The position numbers were made by a program, and so were the translations under genes. The notes under the pieces were generated by a model, which did no database searches, had not been told where the DNA came from, and worked only from the letters and a program-made list of their open reading frames with translations. This document shows, one piece after another, positions 35,293 through 43,830 of a stretch of DNA of 64,000 bases (within the stretch, counting starts at the first letter, position 1; each line of letters begins with the position of its first letter). This stretch comes from Bacteroidia bacterium (GTDB lineage Bacteria; Bacteroidota; Bacteroidia; B-17B0; Aurantibacillaceae), in contig JAEUTQ010000018.1 of assembly GCA_016787445.1 (NCBI GenBank), positions 1 to 64,000 on the forward strand, given 5' to 3'.

Positions 35293-36160
35293 GAAAGACT
35301 TTTTAAAATCAATTTCATTATTTATGGCGAGTCCGATTGTGAGCAACGCTCAACCAATACTTGATGAATTAAAAAAAATGGAGAATACCGCGCGTATGCC
35401 GGTTTTTTTTATCGGACACGGTAATCCGATGAACGCGCTGTATGATAATGCATTCACCAAAAAACTAAACACAATTAAAGCCGGTGTTCCAAAACCAAAA
35501 GCTATACTTGTGGTATCGGCGCATTGGTTAACCCGGGGCACTTATGTTTCAACGAATCCTTCTCCCAAAACAATTTATGACTTTGGTGGTTTTCCCAATG
35601 AGTTGTTTCAAGTAAAATACGAGCCTAAAGGTTCGCCTGATCTTGCAAAAGAAGTCGCGCAAAAAATAAATTACACCAAAGTTGCCGAGGATAAAGAAAT
35701 GGGATTAGATCACGGCGCGTGGACGATTTTAAAACACATTTATCCCGCTGCGGATATTCCAACTTTCCAATTGAGTATAGATTATAGCAAACCTGCTTCC
35801 TACCATTATGAATTAGCCAAACAATTAAATTATTTACGCGACAAAGGCGTACTCATTATCGGAAGCGGAAACATCGTACACAATTTAGGAATGGTCGACT
35901 TTCAGAATCCGAACAATGTTTTTGACTGGGCACGTGAGTTTGATACTACCGTGAAGAATTTATTGGATATAGGAGATGATGTGTCTTTAATCAATTACGA
36001 AAAATTAGGTAAGAGCGCGTTATTATCCATTCCAACCAATGATCATTATTTGCCGATGATTTATATTCTCGGATTAAAAAATAAAGGAGAGCATGTTGAG
36101 TATATTTACGAAAGCCTGGAGATGGGAAGTTTAAGTATGCGTAGCTTTGTAATCAAATAA
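35285..36160 (+). CDS. ygiD: Extradiol ring-cleavage dioxygenase, YgiD/4,5-DOPA dioxygenase type (LigB family)
   Basis: 291 residues. Class III extradiol dioxygenase landmarks: FIGHGNPMNAL near residue 43, VVSAHWLTRGTYV near 78, YDFGGFP, GLDHGAWTILKHIYP near 143, GSGNIVHNLG near 197 and TNDHYLP near 256. The His residues bind one metal (Fe or Zn). E. coli YgiD cleaves L-DOPA at the 4,5 position; here the substrate is unproven. The first 24 residues (MDRKDFLKSISLFMASPIVSNAQ) look like an export leader, not present in E. coli YgiD. It overlaps the TPR gene by 8 bases. Confidence 0.88.
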   Translation: MDRKDFLKSISLFMASPIVSNAQPILDELKKMENTARMPVFFIGHGNPMNALYDNAFTKKLNTIKAGVPKPKAILVVSAHWLTRGTYVSTNPSPKTIYDFGGFPNELFQVKYEPKGSPDLAKEVAQKINYTKVAEDKEMGLDHGAWTILKHIYPAADIPTFQLSIDYSKPASYHYELAKQLNYLRDKGVLIIGSGNIVHNLGMVDFQNPNNVFDWAREFDTTVKNLLDIGDDVSLINYEKLGKSALLSIPTNDHYLPMIYILGLKNKGEHVEYIYESLEMGSLSMRSFVIK

Positions 36161-36171
36161 ATTAAATTCAA

Positions 36172-36474
36172 ATGTATATATACAACGTAACTGTAAATAT
36201 TGATGCCGACGTTCATGACGAATGGCTAAAATACATGAAAGAAACGCACATTCCGGATGTGATGAACACAGGATGTTTTACTGAAAATAAAATTGTGAAA
36301 GTGTTGAATGTAGATGATGTTGGACACACCTACTCCTTTCAGTATACGTTTGAAAAAATGGATGATATTGAGCGCTATCAAAAAGATTTCGCACCGGGAT
36401 TACAAGCAGACGTAAAAAAAAGATATGCTGATAAATTTGCAGCGTTTAGAACATTATTGGAAATAATCGATTAA
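36172..36474 (+). CDS. DUF4286 family protein
   Basis: 100 residues, cytosolic. The start MYIYNVTVNIDADVHDEWLKYMKETHIPDVMNTGCF is the recognised DUF4286 pattern, a ferredoxin-like antibiotic-biosynthesis-monooxygenase-type fold. The family is phylum-specific and its function is unknown. It commonly precedes rsmA, as here (39-base gap), and follows ygiD by 11 bases. Confidence 0.85.
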   Translation: MYIYNVTVNIDADVHDEWLKYMKETHIPDVMNTGCFTENKIVKVLNVDDVGHTYSFQYTFEKMDDIERYQKDFAPGLQADVKKRYADKFAAFRTLLEIID

Positions 36475-36513
36475 AATAATCCACGAAAATCCGCGTAATT
36501 TGCGGGACACATT

Positions 36514-37296
36514 ATGACACAACCAGTAAGAGCGAAAAAACATTTAGGTCAACATTTTTTATGTGATGAAAACATCGCCAAAAAAATTGTGGATGCTCTA
36601 TTGGAATGCAACAACGGCACTTCTGTAGTTGAAATTGGTCCCGGTACCGGTGTACTTACAAAATATTTAATTGCTGAGCTTAAAGAAAAGTTTTTCGCTT
36701 TAGACATAGATGAAGAATCCATCGCTTATTTAAAAGAACATTATGCTGCGGCGGCCAACAACATCCGTTACGCCGACTTTTTAGAATACGATGTATCTAA
36801 AATAATTTCGGGTAAATTCAATGTCATTGGAAATTTCCCATACAACATTTCCTCCCAAATCATGTTTCGTGTTTTAGAAAACAGAAATAAAATTGATTGT
36901 GTAGTAGGCATGTTTCAAAAAGAAGTAGCTCAACGCATCGCCGAAAAACCCGGGAGTAAAACCTACGGCATTTTGAGTGTACTGCTCCAGGCCTTTTACG
37001 ATATAGAATATTTATTTACCGTACATGAGAATGTATTTAGTCCGCCTCCAAAAGTAAAATCGGCTGTCATTCGTTTAAAACGTAATGCAAGAAAAGAGTT
37101 ACCCTGCAGCGAGGAGTTATTCATTAAAATTGTAAAAGCCACCTTTAATCAAAGAAGAAAAACAATTCGCAATTCGATAAGAGCAGTGATTACAATTCCT
37201 GATGAACAATTGAGTGATTTGTTTCAAAAACGCCCTGAGCAATTAAGCGTTGAACAATTTATTGAATTGACAGAGTTTGTGGAAAATAAACAATAA
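36514..37296 (+). CDS. rsmA: 16S rRNA (adenine1518-N6/adenine1519-N6)-dimethyltransferase
   Basis: 260 residues. Dimethylates two adjacent adenines in the 3' hairpin of 16S rRNA during late 30S assembly. The N-terminus AKKHLGQHFLCDENIAKKIV, motif I VVEIGPGTGVLTKYL near residue 39, the acidic ALDIDEES, the catalytic NFPYNISSQI near 106 and the C-terminal KATFNQRRKTIRNSI near 208 are all intact. The short upstream gap holds a small palindrome (CCGC-GTAATTT-GCGG, 36491-36505) of unknown role. Confidence 0.96.
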   Translation: MTQPVRAKKHLGQHFLCDENIAKKIVDALLECNNGTSVVEIGPGTGVLTKYLIAELKEKFFALDIDEESIAYLKEHYAAAANNIRYADFLEYDVSKIISGKFNVIGNFPYNISSQIMFRVLENRNKIDCVVGMFQKEVAQRIAEKPGSKTYGILSVLLQAFYDIEYLFTVHENVFSPPPKVKSAVIRLKRNARKELPCSEELFIKIVKATFNQRRKTIRNSIRAVITIPDEQLSDLFQKRPEQLSVEQFIELTEFVENKQ

Positions 37297-37305
37297 TACC
37301 TATCA

Positions 37306-37938
37306 ATGCGTAAGGTCATTTATTCCATAGTTTTTATCAGTGTCGCAGCAATTTTGTCAATCTTTATCTGTAATAACATTGTATCCGGCTCTACGGATGA
37401 ATTTACTTACAACGACCCTGCCCTTATTCCTGAAACAAAAACAGGATTACTTCTAGGCACCTCCAAATATCTTAAAAACGGAGATGAAAATTTATATTTT
37501 CAAAACAGAATTGCAGCAGCAGTTGATCTATTTAAATCCGGTAAAATAAAATTTATTGTAGTGAGCGGCGATAACAGCAAGACCACTTATGATGAACCCA
37601 CCGACATGAAACACGCACTAATTGAAAAGGGCATAGACTCAACAAAAATTTTCTTGGATTATGCAGGTTTTAGAACCTATGACAGTATGGTCAGATTTAA
37701 AGAGATTTTTGGACAAACAGAAGGCATTGTTGTTTCGCAACAATTCCATAACGAACGAGCTATTTATATCGGTCAAAAGCTAGGAATAAAGTTATACGGC
37801 TATAATGCAAAGGATGTAAGTAAGTACTACGGTTTCAAAACTATGTTACGGGAAAAATTTGCCAGAGTTAAAGTAATGGTTGATTTCCTGATTGGCACGG
37901 ATCCAAAATTTCTAGGAGACAAAATAGAAATCAAATAA
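37306..37938 (+). CDS. SanA/YdcF family (DUF218) membrane-anchored protein
   Basis: 210 residues with an N-terminal membrane helix (residues 5-25). The DUF218 core is seen as GLLLGTSKYLKNGDENLYFQNRIAAAVDLFKSGKIKFIVVSGDN near 47-90, MKHALIEKGI near 103, and VVSQQFHNERAIYIGQKLGI near 143. Closest in pattern to SanA, the vancomycin high-temperature exclusion protein, which affects envelope permeability; the biochemical activity of that family is unknown. It abuts the convergent glycosyltransferase with no base between stop codons. Confidence 0.85.
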   Translation: MRKVIYSIVFISVAAILSIFICNNIVSGSTDEFTYNDPALIPETKTGLLLGTSKYLKNGDENLYFQNRIAAAVDLFKSGKIKFIVVSGDNSKTTYDEPTDMKHALIEKGIDSTKIFLDYAGFRTYDSMVRFKEIFGQTEGIVVSQQFHNERAIYIGQKLGIKLYGYNAKDVSKYYGFKTMLREKFARVKVMVDFLIGTDPKFLGDKIEIK

Positions 37939-39099
37939 TTATTGTCGGCTATAAAAATCACATATCTGTTTTCCTACCGCTTCCAAAGAAGCGTGCATTA
38001 AAACAAATTCGCGCATGGCAACAGAATCAAATTTTAATTGTCCCTTAATTAAATTCTCCAATCCGCTTACCAATTGTGATTCGTTTCCGGTGTTAACTAA
38101 CACACCGTAATCTTTATTTATGATATAGGGTAATTGTCCGACTTTACTAACGAATACAGGTAAGCCGCAACTCATGGCTTCAAGAACCACAACAGGCATT
38201 CCTTCAAAATGACTAAACAAAATTAATGCGTCAGATTGTTGCATATATTCCGCAACATGTTCAGGCTTTAACACACCGGTAAATTTTACATTAGCTAATT
38301 GAAGTTCCTTCGCCAGATTTTTTGCGTTGTTCAACTCTTCAACATCTCCACCAATCACAACAAAATCGAAATCTAATCCTTTATTCTGTAATTTTTTAAT
38401 GGCTTTAAAAGTTCTGCTTATATTCTTTTCGCGTTCCACTAAAGAAGAAACATGTAAAAGTTGTATACGTGAATTGCTTTTTTTTCCCGGTTTAAAAAGA
38501 GTCGTATCCACCACGTTGTAAATTAATTCGTATTGTCCGTTTAATCCGTGTTCAAGCATAGCTTGCTTTTGTGGTTCAGAAACGTGCCATATTTTTTTTG
38601 TACTTGCAATAGCGGCTTGCGTTGTTCGATTTAGAATTCCGCCTTTGTAATTGCCATCTTGTTTTAAATAACCGCTCCAATGCTCTACAATGGTATAATC
38701 AGCTTTAAACGCCTTGCGGTATAAATCCAAAACCATAGCGACCGGGAAAATCACATTTACCTGAATTGCCTTAACCTTGATTTTCTTTTGTTGCAAATGC
38801 GCGATTAATTGTTGGTGCGCCTTTTTATATTTAATGAATTGTAAAAAAGAAGAGAGTGGCTTAACTGAAAAAAATGATTTTGAATAACACAATCTGTACT
38901 CCGTTAAATTTTGGTTGACGATTGCTTCTTCGATTTGTAATGAAGATTTTTGATTGGAACTGTAGGCATACACCACAATTACTTTTCTAAATTGAGATAA
39001 AGCAATAGCGTGATTACGAATAAAAATACCGTGTGTGGGATTTGTTTCAACAGGATACCACGACGTTAAAAAAAGTATGGCGTCTTGTTCGTTTGACAT
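37939..39099 (-). CDS. Glycosyltransferase family 4
   Basis: 386 residues, GT-B fold. N-terminal acceptor domain with LFLTSWYPVETNPTHGIFIRNHA near residue 9. The C-terminal donor domain has the typical run LLHVSSLVEREKNI near 219, FVVIGGDVEELN, and the EX7E signature EGMPVVVLEAMSCGLPVFVS near 308. It probably adds a sugar to surface polysaccharide or glycolipid; donor and acceptor are unknown. No other polysaccharide gene is nearby. It lies 14 bases after the SiaB-like gene and probably shares its transcript. Confidence 0.9.
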   Translation of the reverse strand: MSNEQDAILFLTSWYPVETNPTHGIFIRNHAIALSQFRKVIVVYAYSSNQKSSLQIEEAIVNQNLTEYRLCYSKSFFSVKPLSSFLQFIKYKKAHQQLIAHLQQKKIKVKAIQVNVIFPVAMVLDLYRKAFKADYTIVEHWSGYLKQDGNYKGGILNRTTQAAIASTKKIWHVSEPQKQAMLEHGLNGQYELIYNVVDTTLFKPGKKSNSRIQLLHVSSLVEREKNISRTFKAIKKLQNKGLDFDFVVIGGDVEELNNAKNLAKELQLANVKFTGVLKPEHVAEYMQQSDALILFSHFEGMPVVVLEAMSCGLPVFVSKVGQLPYIINKDYGVLVNTGNESQLVSGLENLIKGQLKFDSVAMREFVLMHASLEAVGKQICDFYSRQ

Positions 39100-39113
39100 T
39101 AAAAGAAATTGGA

Positions 39114-39692
39114 TTACTCCAGACTAACTGTAGACTTCAATGTAAACAGCGATAAACTATCATTGATTTTAAAGAAACCGGAACCTAATTTATTTCCGCT
39201 CTTCATGGCAATCGTAATGAATCCTAAACCTGCTCCACCCTTTTCGCTCAATTCATTCTTCTCTAAGTGCTCCATGTAATAGGTTTTAAGAGCAGCAGGA
39301 TCCTCAAACGAATTAAGCCTCTCTACGTCGGCCGTTAGTTTAGGGATATTAGAGTTAGCTACAACGTTTGCAGTTATGATTTCTACTTTAGAGGCGCCTT
39401 TACTTAAAATGAAATAATTATGCTGGTGCCCTTGCGCGTCTCTTCCCCCGTGAATCAACATGTTTTGCAAAGCTTCAACTGAAATGAAAAATATTTTCTT
39501 GAGAGGTCCTTTTGCGATTGCAAGTGAAGTTACTTTTTCTTCCACTTCCGTTTCGAGACGACTAATGGTATCCACATTTAAAACGCCATCGTAAGCAAGC
39601 AATATTTCACTGCCTCCCTCTTTTAGCGAATCCATTGTCTTTAAAAAGTGATTTTTAAAAAACGCTTCTTCTGTATGTGTACCGTCGCTCAA
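39114..39692 (-). CDS. SiaB family protein kinase (DUF6272), partner-switching regulator
   Basis: 192 residues from TTG 39692; the only in-frame ATG (39635) would remove about 19 residues of the likely first strand. The SiaB-like pattern is present: SLKEGGSEILLAYDGVLN near residue 20, a degenerate N-box FISVEALQNMLIHGG near 69, and the G2-like loop KGGAGLGFITIAMKSG near 149. SiaB proteins are atypical GHKL kinases that phosphorylate a STAS-domain partner in surface-attachment signalling (known for Pseudomonas SiaABCD). No STAS (SiaC) gene is adjacent. The start lies one base after the deoxynucleoside kinase stop, implying coupling. Confidence 0.8.
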   Translation of the reverse strand: MSDGTHTEEAFFKNHFLKTMDSLKEGGSEILLAYDGVLNVDTISRLETEVEEKVTSLAIAKGPLKKIFFISVEALQNMLIHGGRDAQGHQHNYFILSKGASKVEIITANVVANSNIPKLTADVERLNSFEDPAALKTYYMEHLEKNELSEKGGAGLGFITIAMKSGNKLGSGFFKINDSLSLFTLKSTVSLE

Positions 39693-39693
39693 C

Positions 39694-40311
39694 TTATTTA
39701 AATAAACCGTTCAATTGGCTATCAATTAATCTTATTACTTTACCTAAATCTTCTTTATTCTCGTTGAAATTAATATCATCAACATCCACTATCAAGAGCT
39801 TACCCGCTTCGTATGTTGAAGCCCAGGCCTCGTATCTTTCATTTAATCTTTTCAGATAATCCAAACGAATTGAATTCTCATAATCACGTCCGCGTTTTTG
39901 TATTTGCTTTACCAATGTAGGTACAGAAGCGCGCAAATAAATAATCAAATCAGGCGCTTTAATTAAGCTCTCCATTAATTTGAATAACGAAAAATAATTT
40001 TCAAAATCACGGGTTGTCATCAAGCCCATTGCATGAAGATTTGGCGCAAAAATATACGCGTCTTCATAAATAGTTCTGTCTTGAACAACAGTGTGTTTTC
40101 CTTTACGGATATCTAAAATTTGAGAGAAACGATTGTTTAAAAAGTAAACCTGCAAGTTAAACGACCAACGCTGCATGTCTTCATAAAAATCATTCAAATA
40201 AGGATTGTCGTCAGCGTCTTCGTAATGCGCATGCCACTTGTAGTGCTTGGCAAGTAAAGATGTTAATGTTGTTTTTCCTGACCCAATGTTACCGGCAATT
40301 GCAATGTGCAT
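39694..40311 (-). CDS. Deoxynucleoside kinase
   Basis: 205 residues. P-loop GNIGSGKTTLTSLLAKHY at residue 6, the DRTIYEDAYIF motif near 78 (equivalent of the DRS catalytic/base-contact motif) and the Arg-rich lid RGRDYENSIRLDYL near 140. This is the deoxyadenosine/deoxyguanosine kinase group that salvages purine (or pyrimidine) deoxynucleosides to monophosphates; specificity cannot be read. The gene is followed directly by the SiaB-like gene. About 100 bases without a clear promoter box separate it from the SDR gene upstream. Confidence 0.92.
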   Translation of the reverse strand: MHIAIAGNIGSGKTTLTSLLAKHYKWHAHYEDADDNPYLNDFYEDMQRWSFNLQVYFLNNRFSQILDIRKGKHTVVQDRTIYEDAYIFAPNLHAMGLMTTRDFENYFSLFKLMESLIKAPDLIIYLRASVPTLVKQIQKRGRDYENSIRLDYLKRLNERYEAWASTYEAGKLLIVDVDDINFNENKEDLGKVIRLIDSQLNGLFK

Positions 40312-40418
40312 AAAACATTAAAAATAATAGACTAAGATATAGATTTTACGTACAAAAACCAATTTTTTTAATACGAATGCCTTTTTTAACAAATTGATAA
40401 TTAACAACTTGGTTGGAT

Positions 40419-41417
40419 TTAGGTGCCAAGGTTTTTATAAACACCCGCAGCGAAGCCAATGCTTTGTGAAATTGGGGTAAAACTACGGCTTAAACATTTT
40501 TTAACTTTTTGGGAATTGTAGGTGGTTTTATCCGTTAATGTTTCAATCATGGAAGCATTCACTTTCAGGTTTTCCGGCAACAAAAACGTGAACAAACGCC
40601 CCAAATTCAGGAAAAATTTTCCGGCTTTTATTTGCGGTGGCTTCTTTCCCAAAGCAATATGTATCTGCTCCAATATCTCCTTAAACGAGTAATTATTTTC
40701 TACCAATAAATAACGCTCACCAAACATTTTTTTGTCACACAAATCCACCATCATTTCCGCAACATCCTTCACATCCACAAATCCATTCACACCTTCTGTG
40801 TAAAACAAAACTCCTTTTTTACTTAAGGAAAATAATTGTCCGGTACCTCTATTCCAGTTACCAGGACCAACGATTACCCCCGGATTTACAATGACTGCAT
40901 TCAGGCCTTCTTCCATGGCGCGCCATACTTCCTGCTCTGCTAAATATTTACTTAACGAGTATACATTTTGATTTGGTTTGTTCTTCCAAAAAACGGTTTC
41001 ATCCAAATCACCTTTTATATCGGGATTTTGCAATGTGGCGATTGAACTCACAAAACAAAATGAATCAATCTTTTTCTGAATACAAGCATTCACCAAATTA
41101 GCGGTGCCTTCCACATTTATCTTTAATAACTGATTTCTATCGCTGTTATTAAGTGACACAAGTGCGGCGCAATGGTAAACAGAGGTGATGTCATTAAGTA
41201 ATTCATCGAGTCCCAACACATCATTTAAATCAACGTCGCGCCAAATAATTTGATTGAATAATTTTTTTGATTCATTTGTATAGTAGGAAAAAACTTTCTC
41301 GACCTCCGATAAATTACTGGATGCGCGTTTTGTTGCAACTACTTTCTTTCCTTGTTGCAATAAGGTAAGCAAAACATGCGTACCAACCAATCCTGTAGCT
41401 CCCGTTACTAAATTCAA
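40419..41417 (-). CDS. NAD(P)-dependent epimerase/dehydratase (extended SDR)
   Basis: 332 residues from TTG 41417, two bases after the previous stop; no ATG fits before the Rossmann strand. Cofactor motif TGATGLVGTHVLL at residue 5, active-site YSLSKY (YxxxK) near 152 and Ser in FVSSIATL near 125. VIVNPGVIVGPGNWNRG near 176 places it with extended SDRs related to dihydroflavonol reductase/3-beta-HSD-like proteins. Substrate unknown. Last gene of the exonuclease-gpsA-PAP2 group. Confidence 0.87.
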   Translation of the reverse strand: MNLVTGATGLVGTHVLLTLLQQGKKVVATKRASSNLSEVEKVFSYYTNESKKLFNQIIWRDVDLNDVLGLDELLNDITSVYHCAALVSLNNSDRNQLLKINVEGTANLVNACIQKKIDSFCFVSSIATLQNPDIKGDLDETVFWKNKPNQNVYSLSKYLAEQEVWRAMEEGLNAVIVNPGVIVGPGNWNRGTGQLFSLSKKGVLFYTEGVNGFVDVKDVAEMMVDLCDKKMFGERYLLVENNYSFKEILEQIHIALGKKPPQIKAGKFFLNLGRLFTFLLPENLKVNASMIETLTDKTTYNSQKVKKCLSRSFTPISQSIGFAAGVYKNLGT

Positions 41418-41419
41418 TC

Positions 41420-42052
41420 TTATGAAAGTTTAAAGTTTAAGAAAAAAGTAAACACCAAAATCTGAGTTAACATCCCTAATGCAAAACCTGAATACAACTG
41501 CGAAGGTTTATGTGCGTCTAAATATAACCTTGCAGTTAATATCATTCCTGCAATTAAAAAAAGAGTAGCGATTTCAGGAACGGCATTGTATTTTAATACA
41601 AATGATATCATCATCAAAGAGCCTATCAAACCACCGATTCCAACAGCGTGTGCACTAATTTTAAAACGCAAATTAATAAGTGCGGTTAGTAAAACAGACA
41701 ATCCTCCTCCGAAAATAAGCACTTTAATGCTTGGCCAAATATTTAAATCCAAAAACAAATAAAATAAGCCGAAATAAAAACACGATGTGAGCACATAGGG
41801 AAAAGTACGCTCGTTTCGATCTTCAAGAGTTATGGAACTAATGCGGTTTAATTTATAGAGAATAAAAATATTAATAACAGGTAAGATAAAAGAAAAAGAA
41901 AATATCATAGCGGAAATAATCCATTTCAATTTTAAAGGTGTCATGTAATCATAAATAGAGCCTTTTAAAAAAAAGAAAAAGATCAGACTTCCGTAACTGC
42001 ACATCAGTAAAGGATGAAACACAACGGAAATAATATTAGCTATAAGTCGCAA
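41420..42052 (-). CDS. Multi-spanning membrane protein, divergent PAP2-like
   Basis: 210 residues, about six hydrophobic helices. Three blocks recall the PAP2 phosphatase signature: LEDRNERTFPY near residue 78, ISAHAVGIGG near 135 (instead of PSGH) and ARLYLDAHKPSQLYSGF near 181 (Arg-x5-His retained, but the following Asp replaced by Gln). It may therefore be a PAP2-family protein with altered or lost catalysis. It sits 3 bases after gpsA, so a role in phospholipid metabolism is a reasonable guess from context only. Confidence 0.6.
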   Translation of the reverse strand: MRLIANIISVVFHPLLMCSYGSLIFFFFLKGSIYDYMTPLKLKWIISAMIFSFSFILPVINIFILYKLNRISSITLEDRNERTFPYVLTSCFYFGLFYLFLDLNIWPSIKVLIFGGGLSVLLTALINLRFKISAHAVGIGGLIGSLMMISFVLKYNAVPEIATLFLIAGMILTARLYLDAHKPSQLYSGFALGMLTQILVFTFFLNFKLS

Positions 42053-42055
42053 ATT

Positions 42056-43057
42056 TTAAGATAATTTTTCGGATAACATTTCCATTTCACGACGAGGGTC
42101 TTTTTGTGCGTAAACAATATTGTAAACCGCATTCGTAATAGGCATATCTACATTATATTTTTTATTGATTTCATGTACGCACTTTACAGCGTAATAACCT
42201 TCAGCGATCATGTTCATTTCTAATTGCGCATGCTTAACACTGTAACCTTTCCCTAGCATGGTTCCAAACATACGGTTACGGCTAAACTGCGAATAAGCAG
42301 TCACCAATAAATCGCCCAAATAAGCAGAGGCCTTAATGTCTCTGTCAATGGGATGAACTGCATCCACAAACCGTTTGATTTCCTGAATAGCGTTACTTAC
42401 TAATACAGCTAAATAATTATCGCCATAACCCAGACTATGACAAATACCGCCGGCAACTGCAATAACATTTTTTAATACGGCAGACAACTCTGTTCCGTAA
42501 ATATCATCACTGCTTGTTGTTTTGATATAACGACAGTTTAAATAATTACATAGAATATCAGCGTTACTTACTTTAGAACATGCAATCGTGAGATAAGATA
42601 ATTTCTCCATAGCCACTTCTTCCGCATGACATGGCCCTGTAATTACACCAATATTCTCGAATGGAATTTCATACACGGTATGCAAATACTCGCCAACAAT
42701 TAAATTATACTCGGGGATAATACCTTTAATTGCGGAGAAAATAATTTTATCCTGAAATAAATTCTTAGGGATTTCATGAATGCTCTTATGTAAAAATGCT
42801 GAAGGAATTGCAAGAATAATAATATCAGACTTCTCAATACAAGTTTTTACATCACTGAACAATTCAATTTTACTTAAGTCGAAATCAACGGAACTTAAAT
42901 ATTTCGGATTGTGATGATGTTGCTTAATGTAGTTAATATCGTCTTCGTTACGGAAATACCAATTGATTTTATCCGAGTTATTGCTCAATATCTTCACAAT
43001 AGCTGTTGCCCAGCTACCACTACCTATTACTCCTATATTATGTTTCTTATTAAACAT
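42056..43057 (-). CDS. gpsA: NAD(P)H-dependent glycerol-3-phosphate dehydrogenase
   Basis: 333 residues from ATG 43057; a TTG-initiated form from 43066 would overlap the exonuclease stop and is rejected. Reduces dihydroxyacetone phosphate to sn-glycerol 3-phosphate for phospholipid synthesis. Motifs: Rossmann GSGSWATAIVKIL near residue 13, IILAIPSAFL near 84, ITGPCHAEEVA near 141, catalytic Lys region LSAVLKNVIAVAGGICHSLGYGDNY near 195 and NRMFGTMLGKG near 258. It starts one base after the upstream stop, so is probably coupled. Confidence 0.95.
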   Translation of the reverse strand: MFNKKHNIGVIGSGSWATAIVKILSNNSDKINWYFRNEDDINYIKQHHHNPKYLSSVDFDLSKIELFSDVKTCIEKSDIIILAIPSAFLHKSIHEIPKNLFQDKIIFSAIKGIIPEYNLIVGEYLHTVYEIPFENIGVITGPCHAEEVAMEKLSYLTIACSKVSNADILCNYLNCRYIKTTSSDDIYGTELSAVLKNVIAVAGGICHSLGYGDNYLAVLVSNAIQEIKRFVDAVHPIDRDIKASAYLGDLLVTAYSQFSRNRMFGTMLGKGYSVKHAQLEMNMIAEGYYAVKCVHEINKKYNVDMPITNAVYNIVYAQKDPRREMEMLSEKLS

Positions 43058-43058
43058 G

Positions 43059-43754
43059 TTATGCAAAAACTAAATCCTTATCACTCACCATTGGTAAATT
43101 ATTGTAACGCTGATAAACGCGTGCCAATGTTACCACGTCCTTTAAACAATACTTTTTAATTTTATCCAGATTTTTATCTTCATAGTACACTTTCGCCACC
43201 ATGCTTCCATCCATATCGTCTTTTGGTGAAGGGATATTAAAAATATGCGCCAGCAAATTTAGCGATGTGAAATTCTTAACATCACCAAAGCGCCACATTT
43301 CCATGGTATCTAAATGTTTTACTTCCCATGGTTTTTTTCCCTGCAGTTGAAAGTTCTTAGGAAAAGCTAATCCATTTACCACTATTCGTCTGCTTAAAAA
43401 AGGATAATCGAATTCTTTTCCGTTATGTGCGCAGAAAACATGCTCTGCCTTGTTAAAATGCGTTTTTACAATATCTAGAAACTCTTCTAATATCTTTTTT
43501 TCATTATTTCCCGCAATGGCTTTAACTCTGAATTCCTTATCATTATAATATCCCAAGCCAATACAAATTACTTTCGAAAACTCGGCATACACACCTGCTT
43601 TTGAATATAATTCTTCAGGTTTGTTATCGGGATTATACAACCACTTCTTGTCCCACAATTCTTTTTCCGCCTGACTTAAATCTTTGTATTTATAAACCAA
43701 CGGCGCAGTTTCTATATCTAAAAACAATATATTATTGAGCTTGGGTTGAGTCAT
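43059..43754 (-). CDS. 3'-5' exonuclease, DEDDy type (PolB-like ribonuclease H fold)
   Basis: 231 residues. Exo I: NILFLDIETAPL near residue 8 (Asp and Glu). Exo II: AHNGKEFDYPFLSRR near 109. Exo III: KKYCLKDVVTLARVY near 200 (Tyr-x3-Asp, so DEDDy). These match the predicted 3'-5' exonuclease related to the B-family DNA polymerase proofreading domain, here as a stand-alone protein. Whether DNA or RNA is the substrate is unknown. First gene of the leftward group with gpsA, just after the queA terminator. Confidence 0.87.
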   Translation of the reverse strand: MTQPKLNNILFLDIETAPLVYKYKDLSQAEKELWDKKWLYNPDNKPEELYSKAGVYAEFSKVICIGLGYYNDKEFRVKAIAGNNEKKILEEFLDIVKTHFNKAEHVFCAHNGKEFDYPFLSRRIVVNGLAFPKNFQLQGKKPWEVKHLDTMEMWRFGDVKNFTSLNLLAHIFNIPSPKDDMDGSMVAKVYYEDKNLDKIKKYCLKDVVTLARVYQRYNNLPMVSDKDLVFA

Positions 43755-43786
43755 AATTACTACTAATGTATAAGTTTTAATTCAAT

Positions 43787-43820
43787 AAAAAAAGGCTGTT
43801 TCTGAGGGGAAACAGCCTTT
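43787..43820 (-). terminator. Intrinsic terminator after queA
   Basis: Perfect 12-base stem AAAGGCTGTTTC (43791-43802) with GAAACAGCCTTT (43809-43820) around TGAGGG. On the minus strand it is followed by a run of seven T. Confidence 0.92.
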
Positions 43821-43830
43821 GATTTTCATC

